Below, one piece after another: positions 37,052 to 46,215 of a stretch of DNA of 64,000 nucleotides. The translations under genes and the position numbers were made by a program. Source of the stretch: UBA7703 sp963667195 (GTDB lineage: Bacteria > Bacillota > Clostridia > Christensenellales > CAG-138); NCBI GenBank assembly GCA_963667195.1, contig OY762962.1, positions 1,116,001-1,180,000 of the forward strand. The letters run 5' to 3'. Position 1 is the stretch's first letter; every line of letters begins with the position of its first letter. The notes under the pieces were generated by a model that worked only from the letters and a program-made list of their open reading frames with translations, did not search any database and was not told where the DNA came from.

Positions 37052-38341
37052 CTACGCGTAGGTATCCGCCCAGGGGAAATTCTTCCATTCCCCGCCGTGC
37101 ATGCGGTGCAGCTCCTCGGTCGCGAGCAGCCACTTTGCGATGCACTCCGTTTCAGGATAAAACTCGTAAAACTCTCCTCCGACGAAGGTATACACGCGGG
37201 ACACATCCGTGCACATGCCGTAGGTCGGCAGCAGTTCCGGCTCCAGATGGAACGAAAACGCTTCTCCGTGCTTGGTGCCCGTATAGGTAAAGCCGCTGTG
37301 GTCGAGGCGGATTTCGCCTTCGCCTACGATCATGCTGGTATCGAGGTTTTTCAGCGGCTTGTCCTTTGGCAGTACCCCGAGGCGAACCCGCTCGCAGAGC
37401 GAAAACGTGGGATCGAGCAGCGCGCGGTAAACGTGCTTCCGCTCCTCGTCAAACCACTGCTTGGGCGTCTTTGGCAGCACGCAGGTTTCGTCCAGCGGCG
37501 TCAGGCTATAGTCCGCGTTGACGCGCGCGCCGTTTCCGCAGGCGAGGCAGCGGATGGTGTCCCCTTCGCCGCGCATGGTGAACTCTTTTCCGCAGCGCGG
37601 GCAGCGATATAGGAGCGTATGCATCTGGTGCGCAACTCTGCCCTTTCCGTCGTAGGCAATCTTCGCATTTCGGTTCCACTCGTAGTCGTCGTTTTGAATC
37701 GCGACGTCCAGCGCCAGCTGGATCTCCTCCGCGCTCATCTGCTTAAGCTGCTCCGGCGAAAAGAGGCGATCGATGACCACGCTGACCTTGCCCGGACGTT
37801 CGTCGAGACAATACTTGGTGCTGGTGAGATACCCGCCGGAGATTTTGCTGAAGTAGACCGGCACGCCGAAGTGCTTGAGCAGCTTGCCGCTGCCGATTGC
37901 GCAGGGCTGGTTTCCGCCGCCGATGCTGCTCATGCCTTCCGGAAACAGCATCACGCGGCCACCCGCGCGCAAAATCCGCGCGATCTCCTTGATCGTGTAG
38001 ATATCCGGTGTGAAGTTCTTTTTCGGAATCACTTGTAACAGGCGGAAGATGAACGCAAGATGCGAGCGGAAGAACTCGTTATACCCTGCGACGAAGCTCA
38101 GCGTATCCGGCAGCAGCACCGCGCCCGTAAAGATATAGTCGAGGCGCGAGGCGTGGTTGCTCACGACGATATACGGCCCTTTGCAGGCGCGCGGGTCGTT
38201 TTTGATCTCCACCTGAACGCCGAGCTTTTTAAAATACAGCAATCTCCAAAGATAGCCGAGTGTACGATAGATCAGCGCCGGCGGCTTCCTGAGCCTCCGT
38301 GCGTGCAGTTGTTCCGCCAACGTTCTCTTTGGTTTTGCCAT
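37052..38341 (-). CDS. PlsC-like acyltransferase with C-terminal zinc ribbon
   Basis: 429 residues. The N-terminal 230 are a 1-acylglycerol-3-phosphate acyltransferase domain: NHASRLDY (the H-x4-D site) and FPEGMSS, with an N-terminal membrane-associated helix. The last 190 residues hold a zinc ribbon (CPRCGKEF...CLACG, about 249-272) and a beta-rich tail. Ordinary PlsC proteins are about 240 residues, so the tail is an addition. GGAGGGAG precedes the ATG. It may make phosphatidic acid; the role of the tail is unknown. Confidence 0.88.
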   Translation of the reverse strand: MAKPKRTLAEQLHARRLRKPPALIYRTLGYLWRLLYFKKLGVQVEIKNDPRACKGPYIVVSNHASRLDYIFTGAVLLPDTLSFVAGYNEFFRSHLAFIFRLLQVIPKKNFTPDIYTIKEIARILRAGGRVMLFPEGMSSIGGGNQPCAIGSGKLLKHFGVPVYFSKISGGYLTSTKYCLDERPGKVSVVIDRLFSPEQLKQMSAEEIQLALDVAIQNDDYEWNRNAKIAYDGKGRVAHQMHTLLYRCPRCGKEFTMRGEGDTIRCLACGNGARVNADYSLTPLDETCVLPKTPKQWFDEERKHVYRALLDPTFSLCERVRLGVLPKDKPLKNLDTSMIVGEGEIRLDHSGFTYTGTKHGEAFSFHLEPELLPTYGMCTDVSRVYTFVGGEFYEFYPETECIAKWLLATEELHRMHGGEWKNFPWADTYA

Positions 38342-38383
38342 GCGCTCTAACTCTCCCTCCGATCAAACTACATTCTGAAGAGC

Positions 38384-38412
38384 ATTCTATCAGAAGCGTT
38401 TTCAAACGGCAA
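38384..38412 (-). promoter_or_regulatory. Promoter of the acyltransferase-Smr operon
   Basis: Minus-strand TTGCCG (38407-38412), 17 bases, TAGAAT (38384-38389) with extended TGA. Confidence 0.75.
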
Positions 38413-38424
38413 ATATTTACACGC

Positions 38425-38452
38425 AAAACGGCGGTGCAATCGCACCGCCGCC
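38425..38452 (-). terminator. Terminator after ktrA
   Basis: CGGCGGTGC (38429-38437) pairs with GCACCGCCG (38442-38450). Minus-strand TTTTGCG follows. Confidence 0.75.
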
Positions 38453-38479
38453 ATGAACGCAGTTGGGCGTTCGCTTGAA

Positions 38480-39124
38480 TCAGTTAAACCGGTCGAGGCT
38501 TGCGTCGTCGCCCAGCAGATAGATCGAGTCGTCCTGATGAAATGCGCTCGTGGGGTCGAGGTTCACCGTCACGTGTCCGTCTCTGCGAATCGCGATGATG
38601 GACACGCCGTAGCGGTTGCGCACGTCGATCTGCGCGAGCGAACGGCCGATCCACTCCTTCGGAATCTCGATCTCGTGGATGCTGTAGTCCTCCGAAAGAT
38701 CGAGCGCATCCAGCACGCCGTCGGAAACCAAAGAGCGCGCGAGGCGAATGCCGCCGTCGTGCTCCGGCTGCACCACGCGGTCCGCACCGGTCTTGATCAA
38801 CAGCTTCTGGTGCAGGTCGTCTTGCGCCTTGGCGACGATCTTTTTCGCGCCCATCTCGCGGCAGAGCACGGTCGCGAGCACAGAGGCACGGATGTCGTCG
38901 CCGATGCAGATGACCACGCAGTCAAAGTTGCGGATGCCGAGCTGCGCGATCGCGCGCTCATCCGTCGTGTCCGCCTGCACCGCATGCAAGACGCTATCCT
39001 TGACCGCGCTGACGCGATCCGCGCGTTTATCCACCGCGAGCACTTCGTGCCCGAGGGTTGTGAGCATCCTCGCCGTGCTTTGTCCAAAGCGCCCGAGTCC
39101 GATGATCAGAAAGCTTTTACTCAT
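38480..39124 (-). CDS. ktrA: Potassium uptake regulator KtrA (RCK domains)
   Basis: 214 residues. The N-terminal RCK domain shows the Rossmann start FLIIGLGRFGQSTA and VLAVDKRADRV, which bind ATP/ADP or NAD. The C-terminal RCK_C half (about 135-214) is the usual site for c-di-AMP in Firmicutes. It forms the cytoplasmic gating ring on KtrB, encoded directly upstream. AAGGAG lies about 13 bases before the ATG. Confidence 0.94.
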   Translation of the reverse strand: MSKSFLIIGLGRFGQSTARMLTTLGHEVLAVDKRADRVSAVKDSVLHAVQADTTDERAIAQLGIRNFDCVVICIGDDIRASVLATVLCREMGAKKIVAKAQDDLHQKLLIKTGADRVVQPEHDGGIRLARSLVSDGVLDALDLSEDYSIHEIEIPKEWIGRSLAQIDVRNRYGVSIIAIRRDGHVTVNLDPTSAFHQDDSIYLLGDDASLDRFN

Positions 39125-39204
39125 AAACCGTTCTCCGCTCCTTGCAGAAATTTCGTTGTTGTTGATGAATCGTGTCGTCTACCTTTCAAGCTTCAAGCGC
39201 CGGA

Positions 39205-40563
39205 CTATCCGATCAGGATCTCCTCCTGCGGATAATGCAACACCGTTTCCTTCTTCATCGTGCTCTCCACGAGCGAGACCGCAACCGTGATGAGTCCCAC
39301 GCGGCCCGCATACATGAGCAGGATCAGAATCACGCGTGTGACCGAGGAACCCGCGGCGGAAACGCCTGTGGAAACGCCGACGGTGCAGAACGCGCTGGTC
39401 GCCTCGTACAGCTGGTTGAGTAACCCGAGGCTTCCGGCGGGCATGTCCTGCTCCGAAAACGAGAGCATCGTCGCCATACCGAAGAGGAACAGTACGCCCA
39501 AGAGTGTAATGGTCAGCGCGCGGCGCACCTGCTCAATCGAGATCGTGCGCCCGAAGATTTCCGTTTCAAACGTGCCGCGGATATAGGCGCGCGCGGCAAG
39601 CAGCAGCGTAAACACGGTGGTGATCTTCAAGCCGCCCGCGGTACCGGCAGGGCCGCCGCCGACGAGCATGATCAGGATGCCCAGGCCCTTGCTCGCGTCG
39701 TGCATCGCCAGCTGATCGATGGAGTTAAATCCCGCGGTGCGCAGCGTGACCGACTGGAACATCGAGTTGACGATCTTGTCGAGGAGGTTCATGTTGCCGA
39801 TGGTCTTGGGGTTTTCATATTCGATCCAGAGGAACAGGAGCGTTCCAAAGAGGATCATGAACACCGTTCCCGTGAGCACCATCTTGCTGTTCAGGCGCAG
39901 CCGCCTGAAATCGTGCGTATGCCGCATGTTGATGATCACGGCAAAGCCCAGTCCGCCGGAAACGATCAGCGCCATGATGATCAACAGCACATAGGGATCG
40001 TGGCTATAGACCGTCATCGAACGATACCCGCCGATGAGGTCGAAGCCCGCGTTACAAAATGCCGAGATGCTATGAAACACCGAAAACCAAAGCCCTTTTG
40101 CCACACCGAACTGCGGAATAAAGCGGAACGCGAGCAGCGTCGCCCCGACCAGTTCGATAATACCCGTGACCAACAGCGCGCCGCGCGTGAGGCGAACGAC
40201 GCCCTGCAGGCGGCTTTCACCGAGGCCTTCCGCCATGCTCATGCGGTCATGCAGCGAAATCTTTCTGCCCGTAAACGAAAAAAGGATCATGGACATGGTC
40301 ATGATGCCCAAGCCGCCGATTTGAATCAGCATCAACACGACCGTCTGACCAAACATCGTAAACTGCGTGGCCGTATCTGCAACAACAAGCCCTGTAACGC
40401 AGGTTGCGCTTGTCGCGGTGAAAAGTGCGCTCAAGAAAGGAAACGCGTGCCCGTCCCGGTTTGAAATCGGCAGCATCAACAAAAGCGCGCCGGTCAAAAT
40501 CACTACGATGAACCCCAACGGTAAAACGTTGATCGGTTTTATCCCCATCTTTGCCTTATGCAT
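39205..40563 (-). CDS. ktrB: Potassium channel subunit KtrB (TrkH family)
   Basis: 452 residues with four membrane-pore-membrane units. The pore loops can be read in order: TSATCVTGL, SAFCNAGFD, TLRTAGFNS and SAFCTVGVS, each with the filter Gly. It carries K+ (with Na+) across the membrane under KtrA control. The ATG at 40563 has GGGGGAG about 12 bases upstream; a TTG 18 codons further up is less likely. Operon with ktrA, 80 bases apart. Confidence 0.93.
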   Translation of the reverse strand: MHKAKMGIKPINVLPLGFIVVILTGALLLMLPISNRDGHAFPFLSALFTATSATCVTGLVVADTATQFTMFGQTVVLMLIQIGGLGIMTMSMILFSFTGRKISLHDRMSMAEGLGESRLQGVVRLTRGALLVTGIIELVGATLLAFRFIPQFGVAKGLWFSVFHSISAFCNAGFDLIGGYRSMTVYSHDPYVLLIIMALIVSGGLGFAVIINMRHTHDFRRLRLNSKMVLTGTVFMILFGTLLFLWIEYENPKTIGNMNLLDKIVNSMFQSVTLRTAGFNSIDQLAMHDASKGLGILIMLVGGGPAGTAGGLKITTVFTLLLAARAYIRGTFETEIFGRTISIEQVRRALTITLLGVLFLFGMATMLSFSEQDMPAGSLGLLNQLYEATSAFCTVGVSTGVSAAGSSVTRVILILLMYAGRVGLITVAVSLVESTMKKETVLHYPQEEILIG

Positions 40564-40671
40564 ACTCGCCAAGAACTCCCCCAAGCGCGGGAATTTTTGC
40601 CCCGCTGTAATCCACAATGATGGTTTGAACCTTAGCGCAATCCGGTTTTTTTACCGAATGCAATCGGATAA

Positions 40672-40691
40672 CCCGCGGCAAGCGCCGCGGG
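40672..40691. other. Hairpin between MATE and ktrB genes
   Basis: CCCGCGGC pairs with GCCGCGGG, without a T-run on either side. Possibly a weak terminator for the MATE gene or a leader structure of ktrB; no riboswitch is recognised. Confidence 0.35.
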
Positions 40692-40738
40692 CACGACTGA
40701 TTATATCATATTTACCGGAAAAGCAAACCCCGCATTCA

Positions 40739-42160
40739 CTAGAGGGTCGGTTCATCGCCGCTTTCGATAAGCGCTTCTTCCCGCTCGATCGGCTCCGCCT
40801 GCGCGATGGGCTTGATCCAGCGCATCGTGCGGTAATACGGAATCGTGATGAGGAGCTTGGAGATATCGTCCACCGCCAGCATGATGATATAGGTGGTGAT
40901 AAACGGCAGCTTCCAAACCAAGCCGGCAAGGATTACCGCAGGCGTGATAAACGCATAGTGGCACACAAAGTCCACGATGAGCCCCATGCGCGTGTCCCCG
41001 CCCGCGCGGAAGATGCCGACCACCTCGACATACGGAATATAGCGCACCGCGGCATCGATGGCGAAGATGACGAGCAGCGTACGCGCGGTGTGTTTCGCAG
41101 CCTCGCTCAAATCAAACAAGCCGATCAGCGGATACCGCAGCGCCACGATGAGCAGCCCCGCGAGGATGCCGATGATGGGAGTCAGCACCATAAACCTGCG
41201 CGAATACAGGATGCCCTGCTCGTGATTTCCCGCGCCGATGGCTTTGCCCACGAGGATGTTGCAGGCGTTGCAGAGGCCGACGAAGAAGACGAACACAAGC
41301 CCTTCAATCGTGCGCTCCACCGTCAGCGCCGCGTAGTTATCCGTGCCCATGCGGCCGAACACCATGTTGACGATGAGGATCGAGATGCTCCAGAAAAACT
41401 CATTGAGCAGCACCGGCAGTGCGCGACTCCAAAACGGCTTGAAGAAGCCTTTGACCGCGAAGACCTGCTTGAACGGCGCAATCACGACGGTCTTCTTCGT
41501 GTAGGAGATGATCAGCATCAGGATCGGGTTGATCAGCGACGAGATCGCCGTGGCAAGTCCCGCGCCCGCAACGCCCATCGCGGGAAGCCCGAAGATGCCG
41601 AAGATGAAGATATAGTTGAGTACGGCGTTGAGTCCCGCCGCGATGCCGCTCGTGATCATCGGAATCTTCACCTGCTCCGTGCAGCGCAGCATGGTGGAGA
41701 TCGCGAGGTTGATCGTCAGCGAAAGATAGGATATGCAAGCGAATTGCAGGTACCGGGCTCCTTCCGCAATCAGCACGGAATCGTCGGTGAAGAGGCCCAT
41801 GACAAACTTCGGGTATAGCCCCACGCCAAGCGTGAAGATCAATCCCAGCGGCACCATAAAGAGCAGCATCATGCCATAGGTGCGCAAGATGCCTTCCTTA
41901 TTATCTGCGCCGTGATATTGCGCGACGAACACCGCCGCCCCGCTGGACATGCCAAACGCGAGCAGCTCGACGAAAAACGAGGCCCAGCCCGCAAGCCCGA
42001 CCGCCGCGATGGAAACGTCGCCAAGGCGGCCGACCATCAGCGTATCGACGAGGCGGAACGAGGTCATCAATAGATTTTGCAGTGCGATGGGTATGATCAG
42101 CGGCAGCGCGACCGACCAGAAGGAACGGTCGAATAAGTCCGCAATGCGTTTTTTGAACAT
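40739..42160 (-). CDS. MATE family efflux transporter
   Basis: 473 residues, 12 membrane helices in two similar halves. LPLIIPIALQNLLMTSFRLV, DTLMVGRLG near the N-terminus and FWSISILIVNMVFGRMGTDN in the second half are typical. It exports drugs or metabolites against Na+ or H+; substrate unknown. AAGGAG lies 6 bases before the ATG at 42160. Confidence 0.93.
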   Translation of the reverse strand: MFKKRIADLFDRSFWSVALPLIIPIALQNLLMTSFRLVDTLMVGRLGDVSIAAVGLAGWASFFVELLAFGMSSGAAVFVAQYHGADNKEGILRTYGMMLLFMVPLGLIFTLGVGLYPKFVMGLFTDDSVLIAEGARYLQFACISYLSLTINLAISTMLRCTEQVKIPMITSGIAAGLNAVLNYIFIFGIFGLPAMGVAGAGLATAISSLINPILMLIISYTKKTVVIAPFKQVFAVKGFFKPFWSRALPVLLNEFFWSISILIVNMVFGRMGTDNYAALTVERTIEGLVFVFFVGLCNACNILVGKAIGAGNHEQGILYSRRFMVLTPIIGILAGLLIVALRYPLIGLFDLSEAAKHTARTLLVIFAIDAAVRYIPYVEVVGIFRAGGDTRMGLIVDFVCHYAFITPAVILAGLVWKLPFITTYIIMLAVDDISKLLITIPYYRTMRWIKPIAQAEPIEREEALIESGDEPTL

Positions 42161-42259
42161 AGTGGTCTCCTTGCGCCGGCGCAACAGGCGTTCTCGGCGC
42201 GATGTCCCGAAAGAAAGAGGAACTTCGCCGTTTTTCAGCGAATCCTCGGCAATTCGACT

Positions 42260-42288
42260 AGTATATCAGGTGCGGCATTTTCCCGCAA
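42260..42288 (-). promoter_or_regulatory. Promoter of the MATE gene
   Basis: Minus-strand TTGCGG (42283-42288), 17 bases, TATACT (42260-42265) with extended TGA. Confidence 0.7.
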
Positions 42289-42325
42289 CCCCGCGCGGGT
42301 TTGGTTGCGCGCGGCGTTTTCCCGC

Positions 42326-43330
42326 CTAGCGCGCGGTCTTTGCGACGCCGACGCCCGCGAGCGTGCAGAGCGGCAGCACATCCATCCACACATCGGGTAC
42401 CGCGAGAAACGGCAGCAGCCTCGCCGCGGCGCACCCCGCCAGCGCGAGGATCACCGGGATTGCCGCATCCTCCCGGCGCGAAAAGAACCGCACCGCGAGC
42501 AGCAGAAGTCCCACCGCCAGCGCGCGCATGATGTGGACGCGGATGGTCAGCGCAAACTCACCGATCTGCCGCGCGTTCTGGACGAGCAGCGCGTTTCCTT
42601 CGACCAGCAGCACGCGTCCGGCGAACCACGCCGCAACGGGAAGCGCCGCCATCAGCACGGCGGCAAGCGTCCAGCTTCCGCGCTGTCGCTTTGGCGAAAG
42701 AAGCACGGCGCCGACGCCCGCGCCAACCCCCGCAAACGCGGCGTACAAGCCGGAAAATCCCGCAACGGTAAACGCGACGGAAGCAAGAAACGCAAACGCA
42801 ACGGTCTTTTGCCGCACGGCGAGCACCGACATAAACACGCCAGCCATCACGAGCGCGCGCATGAGCTCGTCGATGAGCCGCGTGGTCGCCGCAAGCAGCA
42901 CAGGCAGACACGCGAGAATCAGCAGCGCGGTGACGAGTACGCCGTCCGGCTGGTTGTCCATCTGATGCGCGGTGAGTAGCGCAAAGCACGCCGCGCAGGC
43001 GAGGCACAAGATCCGCTCAAACTCCGCCGCGTGTTCCGGCGGCAGGAGAGCTGCATACAGCGCGATGCCCGCGGGAACCAGCACGATGCAGGCAAGAGAC
43101 ACCCACTTCGGCAGACGAATCACACACAGGAGACGGAGCGCCAACAGCGCGCAGACGGCGATGATCAGCTCCTCCACAAACAATCCCCAGCGGAAGGGAT
43201 TGATCGAAGCCGTGCCGTAGATCAGCCAGGCCGCGATCACAACCCCGACGATGCCCGCGGCAAACGAGGCAGCGTGTGCCCTGGACGTGCTGCGGGAGGA
43301 TGATTTTCTGTTTGCGGATTTCTTTTCCAA
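42326..43330 (-). CDS. Hypothetical polytopic membrane protein
   Basis: 334 residues, about ten hydrophobic helices rich in Ala, Val and Leu after a basic Ser/Arg N-terminus of 20 residues. No family is recognised. It lies 75 bases after rsmG stops, in the same direction, so it may be carried on the mnmG-rsmG message. Confidence 0.75.
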   Translation of the reverse strand: MEKKSANRKSSSRSTSRAHAASFAAGIVGVVIAAWLIYGTASINPFRWGLFVEELIIAVCALLALRLLCVIRLPKWVSLACIVLVPAGIALYAALLPPEHAAEFERILCLACAACFALLTAHQMDNQPDGVLVTALLILACLPVLLAATTRLIDELMRALVMAGVFMSVLAVRQKTVAFAFLASVAFTVAGFSGLYAAFAGVGAGVGAVLLSPKRQRGSWTLAAVLMAALPVAAWFAGRVLLVEGNALLVQNARQIGEFALTIRVHIMRALAVGLLLLAVRFFSRREDAAIPVILALAGCAAARLLPFLAVPDVWMDVLPLCTLAGVGVAKTAR

Positions 43331-43405
43331 ATTTACTCCTGTCTTGAATCTTTATAATGGGTTTTTCGAAGGTGTCCCTGCTTTTTGATCTGATAAACAG
43401 TTGAA

Positions 43406-44086
43406 TTAAAGTGGATTTTTCGACGGTGTTCCCGCCTTGCGCGGATACTGCTTCGGTGTGGTGCCGTTTTTCGTGAGGATCACCAGTTCCCGCGCGCCGT
43501 AGTCCGCGGGAATCACCACGCGCTCCGCCGTGGCGTGCAGCACGCTCAGCGCGTTCCCGCTCGCGGCGAGTTCCTCCGCGGAATCGCCTTTGTAGGCGAT
43601 GCTTGTTCCTCCGACCTTGACCAGCGGCAGCGTGAGTTCGCATAGCACCGGCAGCGCGGACACCGCGCGGGTCAACGCGACATCAAACTTTTCCCGATAC
43701 TTCGGGTTTTGCCCCGCGTCCTCGGCGCGCGCGTGTACGAGCTCCACTTTCAGCTTCAGCTCCTTACACACCGCTTCCAGAAACACGAGCCGCTTTTGCA
43801 GGCTGTCCATCAGCGTGACTTTTAAGTCCGGACGGAAGATCAACAGCGGCAGGCCGGGAAACCCAGCGCCCGTGCCGACATCCACGATGGCGGCGTTCGG
43901 CTTGAGATACGGAGCCGCCGCCAGCGAATCGAAAAAGTGCTTTTTCGCGACATCCTCCGGCGCCGTGATCGCGGTGAGATTCACGCGCGTGTTCCAGTCC
44001 GCGAGCATGGCATAGTAGGTTTCAAACAGGGTGAGCTGCTCCGACGATAAGTCCGGACGCAGCGGCGAGAGGATTTCTGTGATCAT
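43406..44086 (-). CDS. rsmG: 16S rRNA (guanine527-N7)-methyltransferase
   Basis: 226 residues. RsmG methylates G527 of 16S rRNA. Seen: WNTRVNLTAI, the SAM loop VDVGTGAGFPGLPL, and RAVSALPVLCEL. Its ATG overlaps the mnmG stop as ATGA, and GGAGGAA precedes it, so the two are translationally coupled, the normal arrangement. The frame runs 115 codons further up but that is antisense-like noise inside mnmG. Confidence 0.97.
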   Translation of the reverse strand: MITEILSPLRPDLSSEQLTLFETYYAMLADWNTRVNLTAITAPEDVAKKHFFDSLAAAPYLKPNAAIVDVGTGAGFPGLPLLIFRPDLKVTLMDSLQKRLVFLEAVCKELKLKVELVHARAEDAGQNPKYREKFDVALTRAVSALPVLCELTLPLVKVGGTSIAYKGDSAEELAASGNALSVLHATAERVVIPADYGARELVILTKNGTTPKQYPRKAGTPSKNPL

Positions 44087-45984
44087 TCGCGTTCCTCCGT
44101 TTCCGCCTTCGCGGCGTGAAAACCGCGCTTGCAGTAGATCAAGAGCACGTTGACGTCCGCGGGTGTAACCCCGGAGATGCGCCCCGCCATGCCGATGCTG
44201 GCGGGCTTGTGCTTGTTGAGCTTTTGCCGCGCTTCCAGCCGGAGACCGTCGAGCGTCATGTAGTCGATATCGGTCGGCAGCGGTGTATGTTCCAGCGCGC
44301 GGGCGCGGACAACCTGCTCCTGCTGCTTTTGAATATAACCGTCGTACCGCGCGAGGGTCTCCACGCGCTCCTCCGTCTCCCAGTCCAGTGGCGAGAGCGA
44401 AGAGAAAATGGAGAGCAAATCGGTGTAGCAAATGTTGGTGCGCTTGAGGAGGTCAAAGAGCTTCACGCCCGAACTGGGCACGCTTTCACCGCGATCCATC
44501 AGGAGTTTTTTGAGCGCCTCGCTCGGCGGAACGGTCTTGTCCAATGTGGCGAGCGCGGTTTCGATCCGTTCGCGCTTTTGCATCAGCCGCTCGTACCGCT
44601 CGCCGGAGATCAACCCCGTACGCAGGGCTTTGTGCGTCAGCCGCTCGTCCGCGTTGTCCTGACGAAGCAGCAGGCGATATTCGCAGCGCGAAGTCATCAT
44701 GCGATACGGTTCCGGCGTGCCTTTGACCGAAAGATCGTCCACCAGTACGCCGAGGTACGCTTCGTCGCGTCCCAGTGTGAGCGGCTCGTCGCCTTTTACA
44801 TACAGCGCGGCGTTGATGCCCGCGAGCAGCCCCTGCGCCGCCGCCTCCTCATATCCGCTCGTGCCGTTGACCTGCCCTGCCAGATATAATCCGGGTATGG
44901 CGCGCACGGCGAGCGAGCGATCCAGTGCGGTGGGATCGATGCAGTCGTATTCAATCGCGTAACCCAGACGCATCACTTCGCAGCGGTGGAGTCCGGGCAT
45001 GGTGCGCAGCATCGCAACCTGCACCTCGCCGGGCAAACTCGTGCTCATGCCCTGCACATACATCTCGTGCGTGCTGAGGCCCTCCGGCTCGATGAAGATT
45101 TGATGCCGGTCTTTATCGGCAAAGCGCACGAGCTTATCCTCGATACTCGGGCAATAGCGCGTGCCGGTTGCGTTGATCTTTCCGCTGTACATCGCGGATC
45201 GATGCAGGTTATCGAGAATCACGCGGTGTGTTTCCGCGTTGGTATAAGTAAGGTAACACGGTGTTTGCTCGCAAGAGAGTCTTCCGTTGAGAAACGAAAA
45301 CGCGGGCGTCGGCACATCGCCATCCTGCCGCTCCATCTCGTTATAATCGAGCGTAAGACCGTTAACGCGCGCGGGCGTGCCCGTCTTAAAGCGTTGGAGC
45401 GGTACGCCGAGTTCGCGGAGCGCGTCCGAGAGCATTTCCGAGCGGAGCAACCCCGCAGGCCCGCTGTTTCGCGAATAATCGCCGATGAGAATCCTGCTCT
45501 TCATATAAACGCCCGCGCAGACCACCGCAGCGCGGCAGGCGTAGGTGAACCCTTCCGCCGTGACCACGCCGGAGATCGCGCCGCCTTCGGTGAGAAAGCG
45601 GCTCGCTTCGCCCTGCGCGAGGGTGAGATGCGCCTGCTCCTCCACCGCGCGCTTGACGCGCTCGTGATAACGGCGCTTGTCCATCTGCGCGCGGAGCGAA
45701 TGCACGGCGGGGCCTTTGCCCGTGTTGAGCATGCGCATTTGAATCAGAGTATCATCCGCGGCAAGCCCCATCTCGCCGCCGAGGGCGTCGATCTCGCGCA
45801 CAAGGTGTCCCTTGCCCGTGCCGCCGATGGCGGGATTGCAGGGCATCAGCCCCACTGAGTCCAGATTTAACGTCAATAGGAGCGTCTTTTGCCCCATTCT
45901 CGCGCAGGAAAGCGCGGCTTCCACGCCCGCGTGCCCCGCGCCGATGATGACGATATCGAAGTTGTTCGAGTTTGTTGTTTCCAT
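44083..45984 (-). CDS. mnmG: tRNA U34 carboxymethylaminomethyl enzyme MnmG (GidA)
   Basis: 633 residues. With MnmE it modifies U34 of certain tRNAs using FAD. Seen: VIIGAGHAGVEAALSCARMG (FAD), CNPAIGGTGKGHLVREID, and the C-terminal helical tail with IGMAGRISGVTPADV. The ATG at 45984 has GGAAAGAA about 10 bases upstream and gives the normal N-terminus. mnmE, usually just before it, is not here; a promoter is. Confidence 0.97.
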   Translation of the reverse strand: METTNSNNFDIVIIGAGHAGVEAALSCARMGQKTLLLTLNLDSVGLMPCNPAIGGTGKGHLVREIDALGGEMGLAADDTLIQMRMLNTGKGPAVHSLRAQMDKRRYHERVKRAVEEQAHLTLAQGEASRFLTEGGAISGVVTAEGFTYACRAAVVCAGVYMKSRILIGDYSRNSGPAGLLRSEMLSDALRELGVPLQRFKTGTPARVNGLTLDYNEMERQDGDVPTPAFSFLNGRLSCEQTPCYLTYTNAETHRVILDNLHRSAMYSGKINATGTRYCPSIEDKLVRFADKDRHQIFIEPEGLSTHEMYVQGMSTSLPGEVQVAMLRTMPGLHRCEVMRLGYAIEYDCIDPTALDRSLAVRAIPGLYLAGQVNGTSGYEEAAAQGLLAGINAALYVKGDEPLTLGRDEAYLGVLVDDLSVKGTPEPYRMMTSRCEYRLLLRQDNADERLTHKALRTGLISGERYERLMQKRERIETALATLDKTVPPSEALKKLLMDRGESVPSSGVKLFDLLKRTNICYTDLLSIFSSLSPLDWETEERVETLARYDGYIQKQQEQVVRARALEHTPLPTDIDYMTLDGLRLEARQKLNKHKPASIGMAGRISGVTPADVNVLLIYCKRGFHAAKAETEERE

Positions 45985-46052
45985 AGTAAACGTAATTCTT
46001 TCCATTCCGCACAGGCGCGCGATTGATTTTTCCACGCGCGATGCACACGCGC

Positions 46053-46081
46053 ATTTTATCATACTGCGGGCGATACGGCAA
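46053..46081 (-). promoter_or_regulatory. Promoter of mnmG-rsmG
   Basis: Minus-strand TTGCCG (46076-46081), 17 bases, TAAAAT (46053-46058) with extended TGA. Confidence 0.7.
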
Positions 46082-46140
46082 CGCGCCGTACTGTTTGCCG
46101 CACAAGCAGGCGCTTTTTTCCCCCGATTCTGCGCGGGCTG

Positions 46141-46168
46141 TTTGAACGCGTGATAAATATGCTATACT
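46141..46168 (+). promoter_or_regulatory. Promoter of yhaM
   Basis: TTTGAAC (46141-46147) and TATACT (46163-46168) with extended TGC; the spacer is 15-16 bases. Confidence 0.6.
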
Positions 46169-46215
46169 GTTACAAAGTATCTTGATCCGGCGGATCGAAC
46201 AAGGGGGACACATCC

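Noticed and set aside
40617..40738. A c-di-AMP (ydaO-type) riboswitch upstream of ktrB.
   Set aside because: The gap is too short and none of the conserved blocks can be seen; only a plain hairpin is present.
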